Shown here: in pieces, positions 44,826 to 55,224 of the stretch
Numbering within the stretch: the stretch's first letter is position 1
Layout: each line of letters opens with the position of its first letter
NCBI GenBank assembly: GCA_028753945.1
Contig: JAPNXP010000017.1
Location: 310,001 to 374,000 of the forward strand
Length of the DNA stretch: 64,000 nucleotides
Direction: 5' to 3'
Origin: Hexactinellida sp. DTS-2022
Taxonomy: Eukaryota > Porifera > Hexactinellida
Made by a program: the position numbers and the translations under genes
The notes under the pieces: model-generated
Told to the model about the DNA's origin: nothing
Databases searched by the model: none
What the model saw: the letters and a program-made list of their open reading frames with translations, nothing else

Positions 44826-45507
44826 TAGCTGTAATTACTTTTGCATATTTCATGTGGTATTTATAGTTGTAAGTTGTAAATCATTGTAGCACAAAACTGA
44901 GTCATGAAACATTAAAAACGTAATTTGGGCCAAGTGCACACATTGTGGAAGCTTATGAAACTTGTGTAATTTGCGACAAGTGCACACATTGTGGAAGCTT
45001 AAAATACTTCCTAAGTAACACGATATCTAATTTATCTAACTACTAGTTTATTATCTTATTTCTCCACTTTATTTGGCTACAATACATACCTTATTACTCC
45101 CTGATTATATTTTTGATTATAAAAATTATGTCTAACTAAAAGCAAATTATATTAAAAATTTACTTTTATCACCCTGTTATTAAGATTAGCCACTATTATG
45201 CATTGATATCTTTTATTAATAAATTTAATGGGAAATATCAGAGTAACAGTTTCAGAAAGATGTTATAAATATACCACATAACTAACGTGTAAAGGATATA
45301 AACTAATCCATCAAAATACACAAATTCAGGACGGGAACTACTTGTTCTGGCTTGTACAATGTTCAGGCTCGATTCTTCTCGCAGAGTAATAAGATAAAAT
45401 GTCTTGATAACTGCCTGTTAGTAAGCTATATGGAAAGATAATTGATTATGCTGTGCGCTGTGAAGTAGTGTTAATTAATTAATTAATTAATGAATAAATA
45501 GTAGGTT

Positions 45508-45667
45508 GGTCCCTCAGGGCTGCAGCTAGCTACTAAAGAGTAGTTTCGCTGTGAGTGTACTTGGAACACACTCTGTACCTTTCCCCAACCGCGAGCCTAA
45601 CGGTTGAGGGATGTCAAGAGCTTACCTGAGAACACCTAACTTATCTCTTGACACCATTAGCGGGACC
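45508..45667. other. Multi-stem structured segment inside Ginger
   Basis: About 160 bp, richer in G+C than its surroundings, closed by GGTCCC (45508) and GGGACC (45662). Inside are four consecutive hairpins: CTACT/AGTAG (45530/45539), GAGTGT/ACACTC (45553/45568), CAACCG/CGGTTG (45586/45601) and TGTCAAGAG/CTCTTGACA (45612/45645). It lies about 770 bp past the stop codon of the Ginger gene. It could be a structured RNA, a SINE remnant or a protein-binding DNA fold; I do not recognise it as a known RNA family. Confidence 0.5.
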
Positions 45668-46439
45668 TAGGCTCAGGACAATTTACCCATTACATGAGAC
45701 TGAGGGTTTTTATTAAACAGAAGGTTTAATAAAAACTATGATAAGTTATCACAACGAAAGTTTTAACTTAGCTAACTGAAAGGAATGGAAATTTTGGCTA
45801 GTTATTATCTCAGTATTCCACAACAACAACCAAATTATAGCCAGACATATGTACTGAAATTAGATACTCTTTTTTATGGCATACGACAGCGCTATATAAC
45901 AATTATTAATTAATATCGTTTCTAGCTGCTGTACCTAGTGTAGTATTAGTAAATTAATTATTATTTCTTTTTAATTAAAAACCAGTTTGTTTGTAAATTG
46001 TTCTAATTTCCTATTATAATTTAATCGAGAGTTCGCTATATGTTTATGAAACTGGATAAACGGAAGAATTGGCATGGGAAATTTTGTTGATCTAGTTCCA
46101 GGTATTATGAAGAACCCTAAGAAGGCGAGGCGGTTTCCAATGTACCTAAAACTTAAAAGAAATAAACGCAAACAATATTAACTACAATTAAAAAAATAAC
46201 TTTAAAACTCACTTGATTCCATAGGTATCTCACTTACCTATTTGTTGTCATCTTTTATTTACCTTGTAGATAACAGCTCGTCTCTCGCCACTGGGGATGT
46301 GCCGTTGCAGGTCACGTTTCCATTATCTGGGCTCACCATGATAGGGATTGCGTTGCCTGAATAACCTCGAGCAGAGGTCCCCACAAAGTTCGATGTACCT
46401 TGTCTTTGAGCGCTTTCGAAAGAGTGTTGTGAGTTGTTA

Positions 46440-47120
46440 TTACACTGTTAGGACTTCATCTGTTGTAGTTCCATACGTCGGGATAGGAGATTTCAGCATT
46501 GATACAACAGGTTCATAATGTAGGACGAAATTTTTGATGTAAAGATTGGCAGTCGGGCTGTTAGTAGATCTGAGCAAGCTCCAACGCACATGACGAATTA
46601 CAGACTCTGGCATTCTATAATCGTTGTTAGCAACGTAGATATCGGCATTCAGAATAGCAGAAGCAGCCATAATTTCAACATCACTTCCCCAAATGGATTC
46701 ACGATAGATAGCGTTTTCGTGTGTGAGGTAATGACACGGTGTTGTTTGCTTTGATTTAAAATACCATCCAAGTTTTGTTGTCCCTTCACTGGCTATAAAT
46801 CGGCATATAATGGAACGAAGCTGTAGGTGGCTGTTTTCACTCCCAGTAATTATTTTGGAGAGACATCTGAAGAGACAATTACCATCTCCTTTGATTTTCT
46901 CTGTCAGCTCTGGTTCGTATTTGCTTAATGGCTGTCCAACGAGATCCGATGGTTGCTTGCTAACTGAATCAAATGTTATCCCCAAGAGAACACATTTACT
47001 ACGCTGCCAATTCTCATCTATAACAATAATTTTTGGGTCATCCGGATAGGCATCTGTAATAACGGTTTGATCTTTTTCGTCGAACGTGTCCCATAGCATT
47101 GTATTGAGATACTCCATCGC
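46440..47120 (-). CDS. Last exon of the Ginger gene: OTU-like cysteine protease domain
   Basis: Part of the gene at 46440-50720, listed separately because of its distinct function. The acceptor AG precedes GCGATGGAG. The catalytic Cys box is KIKGDGNCLFRCLSKIITGS, with supporting RSIICRFIASEG, WGSDVEIMAASAILNADIYV (OTU core) and the general-base His in IKNFVLHYEPV near the end. OTU proteases cut ubiquitin chains, and OTU domains are reported in Ginger1 transposons. It could be a separate protein if the upstream exons are spliced differently, since an ATG lies 3 bp inside the exon. Confidence 0.8.
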   Translation of the reverse strand, partial: AMEYLNTMLWDTFDEKDQTVITDAYPDDPKIIVIDENWQRSKCVLLGITFDSVSKQPSDLVGQPLSKYEPELTEKIKGDGNCLFRCLSKIITGSENSHLQLRSIICRFIASEGTTKLGWYFKSKQTTPCHYLTHENAIYRESIWGSDVEIMAASAILNADIYVANNDYRMPESVIRHVRWSLLRSTNSPTANLYIKNFVLHYEPVVSMLKSPIPTYGTTTDEVLTV

Positions 47121-50100
47121 CTAATAAAGGTATATAGGAATCATTAAGTATAATAAAATTACACAATTAATTAGAGCATCCATATAAGGTATCTCAATAA
47201 TATTGTGTAGAATACTTACCACGAAATACAGTATTTTGTGTGTATGTCTAGCACGCTCATTATCTGTAAAACTAGGATAAATATCTGGTGTCCATTCCAT
47301 TACAGTCTCAATTATGTCTCTCTTCTACAGATATATAAATACAATGGATAGAAGTTGTGTTTAACTAATCTAAAATTTTCTAATTTATACTCGGTTAGAC
47401 TTACAATTTTATCTTCTTTTTCACCATTCAAAAACTGAAATAAATAGGTGTTGGGAGTATAGATGTGTTGTTTGTTTAAGCTTCTGTACAATTTCTCATG
47501 TAAAGGAGTCGCGAAGGTTCCTTGGAGAATATTCTGTTTTAGAATTTCCTAGAAATTCAAAAAAATGATGAAGTAATCATTATTGCCTGGAAGTTTATGA
47601 GATAACTGAAATTGACATCAATTGGAGAAGTAAATTATAAAATAACAATGACTTCTCAACAATAATTCAGGAATGTAAAGAGAATGGAATCCTTACTTTG
47701 AAAGTAGTTAGATGTGTAAATATAGATACTGCTGTAAATCCATAGAGATTCAGGCAAGTCTAAAATTGAATATTTTCAATTAAATTGACACTAATTTCTA
47801 ATTATGTATGATTTGATCAATAGTACCTGTGATGTGTCGACACCTATGCTCGAATCGAGGTTTACTTTCTTCTTAGTGTTTCTTACAAAATAAGGACGTG
47901 TGATATGGATTGGAATTTTCTTGTCTTTTTTGGCTCCTAATTCTGTCTGAGAAATAGTAACATGACTATCTGTTACTTTCGACACCGTGTAAGGCCCAAT
48001 ATATTTTGATTGCTTCTTCGTTTTGGGTAAGTGTTTGATCTTTGGCATGTTAGTGTATATGATCTTATCATCCATCTTCAGAGAGGCACTACAGATGTCA
48101 TAATGATAATAAAATGTGAGTAAGAAAACATTGTTGAATATATAAAGCTCAACTAACCGTCCTTCGTTGACCTTCTTATCATACTGCATCTTCTGTTTTA
48201 TTTGCTCAAAGTTGATACTATCCATTGCTGATTGCTGTGTAGAAGTACGAGATTCATCAATACTAGTAACTTCTTCTTGGGGAATGTCAAGTGGTGGAGA
48301 AAAGATGTCTGATATTTCTTCAATATCATCGAGTGGAGGAATGAATTCGCTCATAATAGCATCGTCTATTGCAAAATCTTCTTCAGTGTTGCACTGCAGG
48401 TTGTTAATGGTCGATAGAAGATCTTGATGCCTGGACTCTCTTCCCCACATAACCTTGAATGGAGTTTGTCCATGGGACCTTTTAAAGGTAGAATTCATTG
48501 TTATTGCAGCAGCTTTTAGAAGATTTGTCCAATGATCCCCAGTCTGGATCTCCATTTTGTTCAGTTTACTAAAAAAGAACTTTCATAGTTGGTATATTAT
48601 CCTAAATCATGCATTCGAAATGTTGTTATCATTTACTAGTTAACTAATAACACTACCTTTTGAGAATCTTATTGTGTGCTTCGACTAAACCGTTAGCCAT
48701 CGGGTGGTATGCACGAGTGCTACGATTTTCAACTCCTAATTTCCGGTGAAATTCCTGAAATATCTATGAATAATACAAGCAAAATTACAATCGAATACGT
48801 ACTAATATTATAAAAAATACATATTTAGCAATATTTCACTGAAAATATTTGATTAGAATGTAGAAAAATTATTATGCAACTCACATTACTTGTAAACTCC
48901 CTTCCTTGGTCGTGCTGAATAATATCGGGTAATCCCATATCGAGGTAGATATCCTTAAGATTCTGGATTACTTCTTCTGATGTCTTCGACTTGAGAGCGC
49001 GCACTGCAACGTATTTGCTCAGATAACAAACAGTGACTAAAATGTGTTTATATCCATCTTTGCTCTCAGAGAAATCACATATAAGGTCCATCCCTATATG
49101 TTTCCACGTTTTAGATGGAGGTGGAATTGGTTGGAGCTTCTTTTGCGGTTGTGGTGGCAAGGCCGCTGTCATCTGACATGTATGGCAAGTCCTTACCTTT
49201 AGTATACAAGAAAGTAATTATAATATGGCATTTTTTAATAATTTTGTATTAGTTACAGCATCGATATCTAATTACACCATTATATAAAATTCGTAAATGA
49301 TTGATTAAAGTTAACTGAACATTATAAAAATAAATATAAAAACAATTTGGGATCTTGCGAAATCATGTTAGTTGCTATTAGTCGTCAAAATAAAATGCTT
49401 TACTAATTAGACAATCTAGAACTTAATAATTACGATTACAGCACATGGATGATTCAACTGAAATGTTCCACTAACACTGCATTCTAATGCTATTTTGGGA
49501 TGTACGTACATCAATTAGAATATAAATATAATAGAACTCGATTAAGGCGTACCAGCCTTGGGAAACAAGACAAAGTACGTACTAACGGAAGGCATGTCTT
49601 ATCCGTATGCATAATCCACAGGTCGAAATGCTGACTTGTTGAATTGTGTAAATACGATGTAAAGGGTATACAGTCTTCAAACATACTCAACGATAATATA
49701 AAAGTATTTTGGTTGTCACGTACTCAGACAATCAAAACACTAACGAAGTTCTGCTGACAATTTTCTAAGAGTACGTACTAGCAGAATTTAGTTGAGAATA
49801 GAAATTGGTACGTCTGATTCGAGTAAGTACTGAATTGCAATGCAATTTACCCAGTAATTGTAAAATAAATCAAATGAATATATCTACATAACATTAGAAA
49901 TTGATTTTAATTGAAAATAAATCGAACTAATAGTAGGTTAATAAGGGATAATTAGATAATCGTTAGGAAATAGGGAAATTTTTCTTAACAGAAGTCAAAG
50001 ATTAGATTGGTTGAAGTTGCAAAATGAGGACCAGGGTGATCCAGTTAGCTATAATTTGAAAAGTAACTACTTTTTCCTATTTTGAGTAGATAAGTTACCC

Positions 50101-50720
50101 TTATTAATTAAGCAATTTTAATTCGAAAGACATCAAATACAAATTGTTCAAATAAATTTCATTATCATATTAACTTACATAATCTCGAACGTCAATGTGC
50201 ATGCCTGTCCATGTGTATCTTTGCTGAACTGAATGAAGAGTGGCGTGAATCCCTGGATGACCAACTTGGTCATGGAACCTTTGATAAATATCATCCAACT
50301 GAGACTTCAATGGAACTTCCAAATCTGTTTCTGTACCTCCCAGTTTAACTCTCTAAAGGGGAAGATTAATTAAAACTATTAAATCAAAAATAGTAGAACC
50401 TGCTAAGTAATAAGGAGCAGGAAAGGACAAGGCAAAATGGCCGTTATAGACAAGTAACCGTTATGCAGTGGCTGCTAATTAAAGAGGATCTACTGTATTT
50501 TTAATTAATATATAAATAATGGGATTATCTATTAGTATAGCGAGTCATTTTTGGGGTAAAAACAAAATCTCACCTTGAATAGTGTGTCGGATTCTGCAAT
50601 GAAATAGGGGGACAGTTTTCTTTTGTAATTCCATCTTGTTTGCCTTGAGACTTGTACTGTCTCAGGATATTTTTGTTCACGAAGAAACTGAATAATTTCT
50701 TGATACTCTTCTGAATTCAT
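46440..50720 (-). CDS. Ginger transposase: DD35E integrase with C-terminal OTU-like protease, nine exons
   Basis: Exons inferred by reading (minus strand): 50720-50574, 50352-50179, 49196-48885, 48763-48657, 48568-47827, 47759-47697, 47548-47405, 47324-47220, 47120-46440. All introns are GT-AG and the joined frame stays open, about 824 codons. Domains: N-terminal MNSEEYQEIIQFLREQKYP; H2C2 finger (FHDQVGHPGIH, CHTC across exons 2-3); integrase core with Asp in HIGMDLICDF, Asp in IIQHDQGREF and Glu in NGLVEAHN, exactly 35 residues apart when exon 4 starts at 48763; GPY/F-type YIGPYTVSKVTD; OTU motif GDGNCLFRCLS in the last exon with a C-terminal His (FVLHYEPV). The integrase would cut and join the element ends in the nucleus. 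The OTU domain may remove ubiquitin, by family analogy. No stop or frame error seen. Confidence 0.85.
49528..49836. mobile_element. Decayed 22686-type MITE in a Ginger intron
   Basis: 'atagaactcgattaaggcgt', 'aagtacgtactaac', 'cataatccacaggtcgaaat' and 'gagtacgtacta' match the left two-thirds of 22686-23130. It lies in intron 2 (between exons 50352-50179 and 49196-48885) and leaves coding sequence untouched. Confidence 0.75.
50391..50492. mobile_element. Small TA-type MITE remnant in Ginger intron 1
   Basis: 'agtagaacctgctaagtaat' at the left and 'aaagaggatctactgta' at the right are imperfect inverses, with 'gtaaccgttat' inside. About 100 bp. Confidence 0.5.
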
Positions 50721-50833
50721 TTGAAAATCAGAATAGAAATGATTGATTATTTGGTTTGGTTTGATTAGTTTGTTTGTTTGATTGATTGATTGATTGATTG
50801 TGTTGTGATAGTTGTAGACAAGGAGAGTAATAT

Positions 50834-50976
50834 AATTTACCTTATATAGTTGCGCCTCAGAATACCACAGCGTCTCAAAATACCACAGTCTAATTTGTAA
50901 TAGCACATCCATGGTGTATAGAGTGTATCATATAGGCGTCTCAAAATACCACAGCGTCTCAAAATACCACACAACA
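50834..50976 (-). repeat. Ginger right terminal inverted repeat
   Basis: The inverse of 43149-43291 with about two differences near its inner edge. Its outermost bases ACACAACA are followed by the duplication GAAC. Confidence 0.92.
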
Positions 50977-51200
50977 GAACTGCAAAGAATGATGTGTTCA
51001 TGCTCTATGACTAGGACCACAACTTCGGAAGATCTTATTAATATTTGGTACTAGAGAAATGAAGAAATTTTAAAGTTAGCACCCTTTGGTTGGCTGATGG
51101 CACATTTAAGACTGCTCCTATACTATTTGAACAAGTTTACGTCATCCATGCATTGAGAGGTGGACCAGAGCCATATTTTAATTCGAATGATGTGTTCTGA
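50977..51200 (+). pseudogene. MULE 2 transposase, start of catalytic region
   Basis: Directly right of Ginger: after frame changes it reads RNEEILKLAPFGWLADGTFK then TAPILFEQVYVIHALRGG. LADGTFKTAP is the first catalytic Asp motif of MULE transposases. It continues the reading begun at 42662, showing that Ginger landed between the zinc finger and the catalytic domain. Similarity ends about 51200. Confidence 0.82.
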
Positions 51201-52096
51201 TTTCAAATGTCCATATATGGTGGTGGCAGAGTGGCAATATTTTAATACGTGACAAAAATCCAACTTCTGATCCAAATGAGATAGAGCTTAGCTCTAAATT
51301 ACTAAAAATAATCTAATTCAATTTCAAATGCCATTATCTATTTTATGCAGCTTTCGAACTCCTTTTCTTCGCACTATCAAATTCGGGACTCAGCCACTTC
51401 GACACAAATAAATAGTGTAGTTTATGAAAAGTGGCTCAGAGGGAAAATTTTCATTCAAAAAGTAGCAAATGAATTTGTCTGAAAATTTAATGGAGTGTTG
51501 AGAACAAGTAGAATGAACTTTATAGTGGATAGATTTTTGATCCAGTGTTTTTTGTGAATTTGGGACGCTTTTGTCACCTAATAAATAAAAAAACACTGAA
51601 TTTTCGTCGTTTCTCGTAATATATTGCCTAAAAACTGTTTTTTTCCAAATGTGAGAGCTTAAGTTGAGCACTCTGATTTTCAATTAGATCAGTTATGATG
51701 TTTTATGATGGAATTCGGTAAAATCTAAAATCGTTATGACACCTAGAAAAATTGTTTTCGTGTACAAGATTGAATTAAAGGATAATTTTAGATTTTCAAA
51801 AAAAACCGACATAAAAGTATTGTTGAAAGCGATTTAAAATGCCTGATATGCTTGTCCTGTATTACCTGGGTAAAGTAAGTTGATATAACATAACTTCTGA
51901 TAATAATCTTGGTTCTGTAATTCACGCTTCCCATCCAATTCGAGTGCACTAGCGTTATTAAAGACTAAGCTTCGCTCACCCATCTAATTGCCGAAATAAT
52001 ATTGACCGACATTACGACATCAGAAGCAGTATCACGCTAGTCAATCTTTGAAAGAACATATCTCAATAAAAATCGACGGTAGTACAATTAGAAATT
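51201..52096. other. No recognisable gene
   Basis: AT-rich sequence with a 97-codon minus-strand frame (51390-51683) that matches nothing I know. It may be 3' sequence of the adjacent pogo element. Confidence 0.45.
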
Positions 52097-53222
52097 TTAA
52101 ATAATACCCAAATCAAGAGGCTGAAGTTTTGATGTGGTGTTAGCAGGCAAATAAGTAATTTTGATAATGCTAAACTTTGTTGCCAATTTCTCGGGATGAT
52201 AGCCTGCATTATCCATCAAAAGTATAATGAAACGGTTAGTACCTATCAATCGATGATTCAATTTTTTAGGACTGTCTCCATGATTTCCCCAGTCACCCAT
52301 GCTTTTTTTGGCTGAAGTAATTTACCCGCAATTTGCATCTTGGATTTTCAGATTCCCATAATAAAATAGGTGGTTCTTTGGTACCAGCTGCGGAAACAAA
52401 GAACGCAACAGTTACACGTTGTTTGACTTTCTTTCCTCCTTTACATTCCTTTCACTTTCCCCAAATCCGCGATAGGGTAGAGCGAGCCAAAAACACCAGT
52501 CTCATCCATATTCCAGATATTTCCTTTGTGTAGCCCTGTAGAATCTCGGGGAGCCGCTCTTTCCATTAACTTCGGGTTGGTCCCTGCACATCACCTGACT
52601 CTCCACAAATAGTCAACTGTTTCACATTGTATCTCAATTTCGACTTCAGTAACCAGCCCCGAGAAAATTTTAAATTTCAAATATTAATGCGCTTTGCAAT
52701 TTCTTTAGCATTTTCCATCAGCTGAGGTCCTCATCGTAATATATTCTTCGAGGATGCTAAGATATACCATTAATAAAGTACTTTGTTTATTTCACTGAAT
52801 TGTGATTTACGACCTATCACATTTACATGTAGTCTATCCAGAGATGCGTTGGACTCATACATTGTTAAGAATTGATTCCTTGTTCTTGAGGATGCTTTCA
52901 ATTTGAATCCTACAACACAGGCACGTAGCTAGAGTATGTAATTCAGGGGGGCAAGTGCAGGGAGTCGGGGGGGCAAGGGGGGGACGAATAACTCTATTTA
53001 CAATAACGAACACTTCCTAAATTCTCTTGGGAGGGGGGGCGAGAAGTACTTTTGGGGGGGCAGTCGCCCCCCCCCTCGCCCCCCACGTAGCTACGTGCCT
53101 GCTACAACACGGGAAAATTTTATCTATGCTTCTGATACTGATGCCTGGATTCTTTTCAGTGAAGTGAATCAATTCAACTTTCTTCTTCAGATTTTAGAAA
53201 TTTTCTCTTCTTTGGCACTAGA
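52097..53222 (-). pseudogene. pogo/Tigger-type transposase, broken
   Basis: From about 53222: PKKRKFLKS, LIHFTEKNPGISIRSID (helix-turn-helix), QSILKNKESILTMYESNAS, then ENAKEIAKRI, FSRGWLLKSKLRYNVKQLTI (CENP-B-type second helix-turn-helix), WKERLPEILQGYT, NIWNMDETGVFGSL (first Asp), KKVKQRVTVAFFVSAAGTKE, ENPRCKLRVNYFSQKK, LLMDNAGYHP (second Asp) and LPANTTSKLQPLDLGII (third Asp). The order is that of Tigger/CENP-B-related transposases, which act on TA targets. Stops and shifts occur throughout, and a hAT MITE is inserted at 52918. This family is the natural enzyme for the many TA MITEs here. Confidence 0.9.
52918..53101. mobile_element. hAT MITE (CACGTAGCTA ends, poly-G core)
   Basis: 184 bp. 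CAGGCACGTAGCTA and its inverse, flanked by exact 8-bp duplications CTACAACA (52910-52917 and 53102-53109). G-runs and C-runs fill the interior. It interrupts the pogo pseudogene. Confidence 0.92.
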
Positions 53223-54001
53223 CTAGTCATCCTATTAAATGTAACTTTTTAACGAAATACAATGGTGCATTTTCAACACCCGATAACCCCAAATTATTAT
53301 TGCGTTTTTAGACATAACTTTTTGATAGGAACAAATAACAGTAATATCACAATTCTCTAAAATTTGAATTTGAATTAGATATTGATAGTATAAATAGCGT
53401 AATAGTGAATCCATACTAGTCAATATAAATTATAGCTATTTACTCTATTTGGCGCAAGTTCTATTATAGTGCAATTTTAACTCTACTCTATTAGTACAAG
53501 GGATTTTACCACACAGAATTTTCGATATCGATTCTATTCTTTTTTTATTTAGATTTTCAAATAATCACTCGATTTTATCAGAATTTTGGCATTATATAAT
53601 TATTAACTCTATAACTTTTTATTATTAAAAGTTGAAAATCGACACGGCAAACTTTTAACAACTGATATGGATCATTTTTAGGAATAGTTTTTTTCTCTCC
53701 GACATATACTTTATGAGATATGCGAGCTATACAAAGGTCACTTTCAGGAAATCTTGCGGAATTTTTTGTTTACAAAATGACGGTGATAGTGACCTTTAGT
53801 GACGTCAAAAAGGTCTAAATAGTTACAAATTTCGAATTTCTTTTCAGAATCGGACACCTAGCATGTCAAAGTATATTTGGAAATGCTAATACAGGAAATA
53901 TGGTATTTAGCCACATTTATATAAATCCACCATTGTATCCCCAGATTTTAGAAATTTTCTCTTCTTTGGCACTAGACTAGTCATCCTATTAATTAAATGT
54001 A
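53187..54001. repeat. Direct repeat of about 57 bp flanking a MITE-like segment
   Basis: 'cagattttagaaattttctc' through 'cctattaaatgtaact' occurs at about 53189-53246 and again at 53942-54003, with a 4-bp difference near the end. The first copy is the 5' edge of the pogo pseudogene. The segment between them carries inverted ends. Confidence 0.85.
53257..53938. mobile_element. Possible MITE with ATACAATGGTG ends
   Basis: 682 bp. ATACAATGGTGCATTT at the left and, inverted, ATACAATGGTGGATTT at the right. No short duplication directly at the ends; instead the 57-bp direct repeat surrounds it. Confidence 0.55.
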
Positions 54002-54003
54002 AC

Positions 54004-54282
54004 TTTAATACAATTAAAGTAACATTAAGTCAATTATAATCCCACTCGTTACTATTTTTTCTTATTTGGATAATAAATTAAGTACAGGAAAAGTCGAACG
54101 AGCTTAAAATCGCGCCATGAACTGGAAGAAAAGTTTGAGGATTTTAGGTAAATTATACCTGCAAACTGGCATTACCTCGCACTGGTTTCACTGCATAATT
54201 TTCTATTAATATGTAGTTATCGTTACAGTACTTAGAAAATGTGGTTTAATAACGAGTTATAATATTTATGTATCATTGCTGT
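54004..54282. other. No recognisable feature
   Basis: AT-rich spacer between the direct repeat and the hAT MITE. Confidence 0.5.
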
Positions 54283-54937
54283 CAGAGGCGCCCACAGACC
54301 CCTAAAAAAAGTAACGCACAATGTTGTATGGAAATTTGGGCTGTAAATATTAGTATATGATTGTGCATTATATTGAATCTTAAATTCTTAATTATTTGAG
54401 AGAAGTGCAATTCGCCGATGTCCTGATGCATCAAACGAATGTATAACCCTCTCAACGTCGATCGGATATCTCGATGCACGTGCATTAGTGCAAGACCCGT
54501 GAGTCAAAAATTGTGTGCGAGAGCTGCAAGTAAGATATCAACTTAAGTTGATTGATACGCGTATCGCGTATAATACGTATCATACATTATACGCTATCCA
54601 TCAGTACGTATTTTAAGTTAAATATATGATCAACAAGGGATGTTTTCAAAGTAAATTCAGTTGTATAGTATACTATATGTTTAAATCTTATTGTAAAACA
54701 AGATGCTAGCAAGTAATCAAATTTATACTATATACAAGACTATACTAAGGTCGATTAACAGTAAAAGAATAACGATTAAACCGAAAGTTGTTCATTACAA
54801 TTCCAATAGCGCGATATGATAAGTAAGATATACGAATAATAAGTATCAATAAAATACGTATTAAACAACCAAGAAAATTACCCAGTTAAATTTGTATACG
54901 CACGTGCTTATACTGCGTACCCCTGTGGGCGCCACTG
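54283..54937. mobile_element. hAT MITE (GGCGCCCACAG ends)
   Basis: 655 bp. CAGAGGCGCCCACAG and, inverted, CAGTGGCGCCCACAG, flanked by exact 8-bp duplications ATTGCTGT (54275-54282 and 54938-54945). The interior has palindromic 'atacgcgtatcgcgtata' near 54556. Confidence 0.92.
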
Positions 54938-55224
54938 ATTGCTGTTTCCTCAATAAACGTATAATAAGATTTAAAGAAAACTGTAAATTATAATTAGGCT
55001 CGACCCTTACTCCAAAAGTTTCTCATTTTAATCTATTGTTATATCATTTAATGCCACACTATACTGATAACAAATCCGCCATCAAAATTGATTTATAATA
55101 ATACTCATTCGAGTGATTGAGTATAGTTAAAATTGCGTAATATTACATTCCTATCAAACTGAAAATATGTGCGGCAATTTTACTCCAAAAACCACAGAAG
55201 TTTAAGCGCTATAGAGCATCAATT

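Larger units (their letters stand above)
43149..50976 (-). mobile_element. Ginger DNA transposon, apparently intact
   Basis: 7828 bp. Inverted repeats of about 143 bp starting TGTTGTGTGGTATTTTGAG are nearly identical at both ends (about two differences). Exact 4-bp duplications GAAC flank it (43145-43148 and 50977-50980). It carries one multi-exon gene with a gypsy-like DD35E integrase, H2C2 finger, GPY/F-type module and OTU protease domain. TGT termini, a 4-bp duplication and this gene place it in Ginger1. No reverse transcriptase or LTRs, so it is not a gypsy retroelement. Confidence 0.92.
42367..51200 (+). mobile_element. MULE element 2, split by Ginger
   Basis: Left end GGGATACTGACAGTTCG followed by tandem 'gacagttcgagacgc' variants to about 42465, as in MULE 1. 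The transposase N-terminal part is at 42662-43148 and the catalytic start resumes at 50977. The element between them carries a GAAC target duplication. The right terminus was not found. Confidence 0.8.

Noticed and set aside
45508..45667. tRNA, 5S rRNA or hammerhead ribozyme
   Set aside because: No GGTTCGA-type B box, no cloverleaf with 7-bp acceptor, no CTGATGA...GAAA core; only the multi-stem fold is supported.
48657..49196. Gypsy LTR retrotransposon, suggested by the integrase core
   Set aside because: No reverse transcriptase, protease, gag or LTRs; the integrase gene is spliced and lies between DNA-transposon inverted repeats.
43149..50976. Polinton/Maverick or viral integration, suggested by an integrase plus a cysteine protease in a multi-kb inverted-repeat element
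   Set aside because: No DNA polymerase B, packaging ATPase or capsid gene; the 4-bp duplication, TGT ends and OTU type fit Ginger instead.
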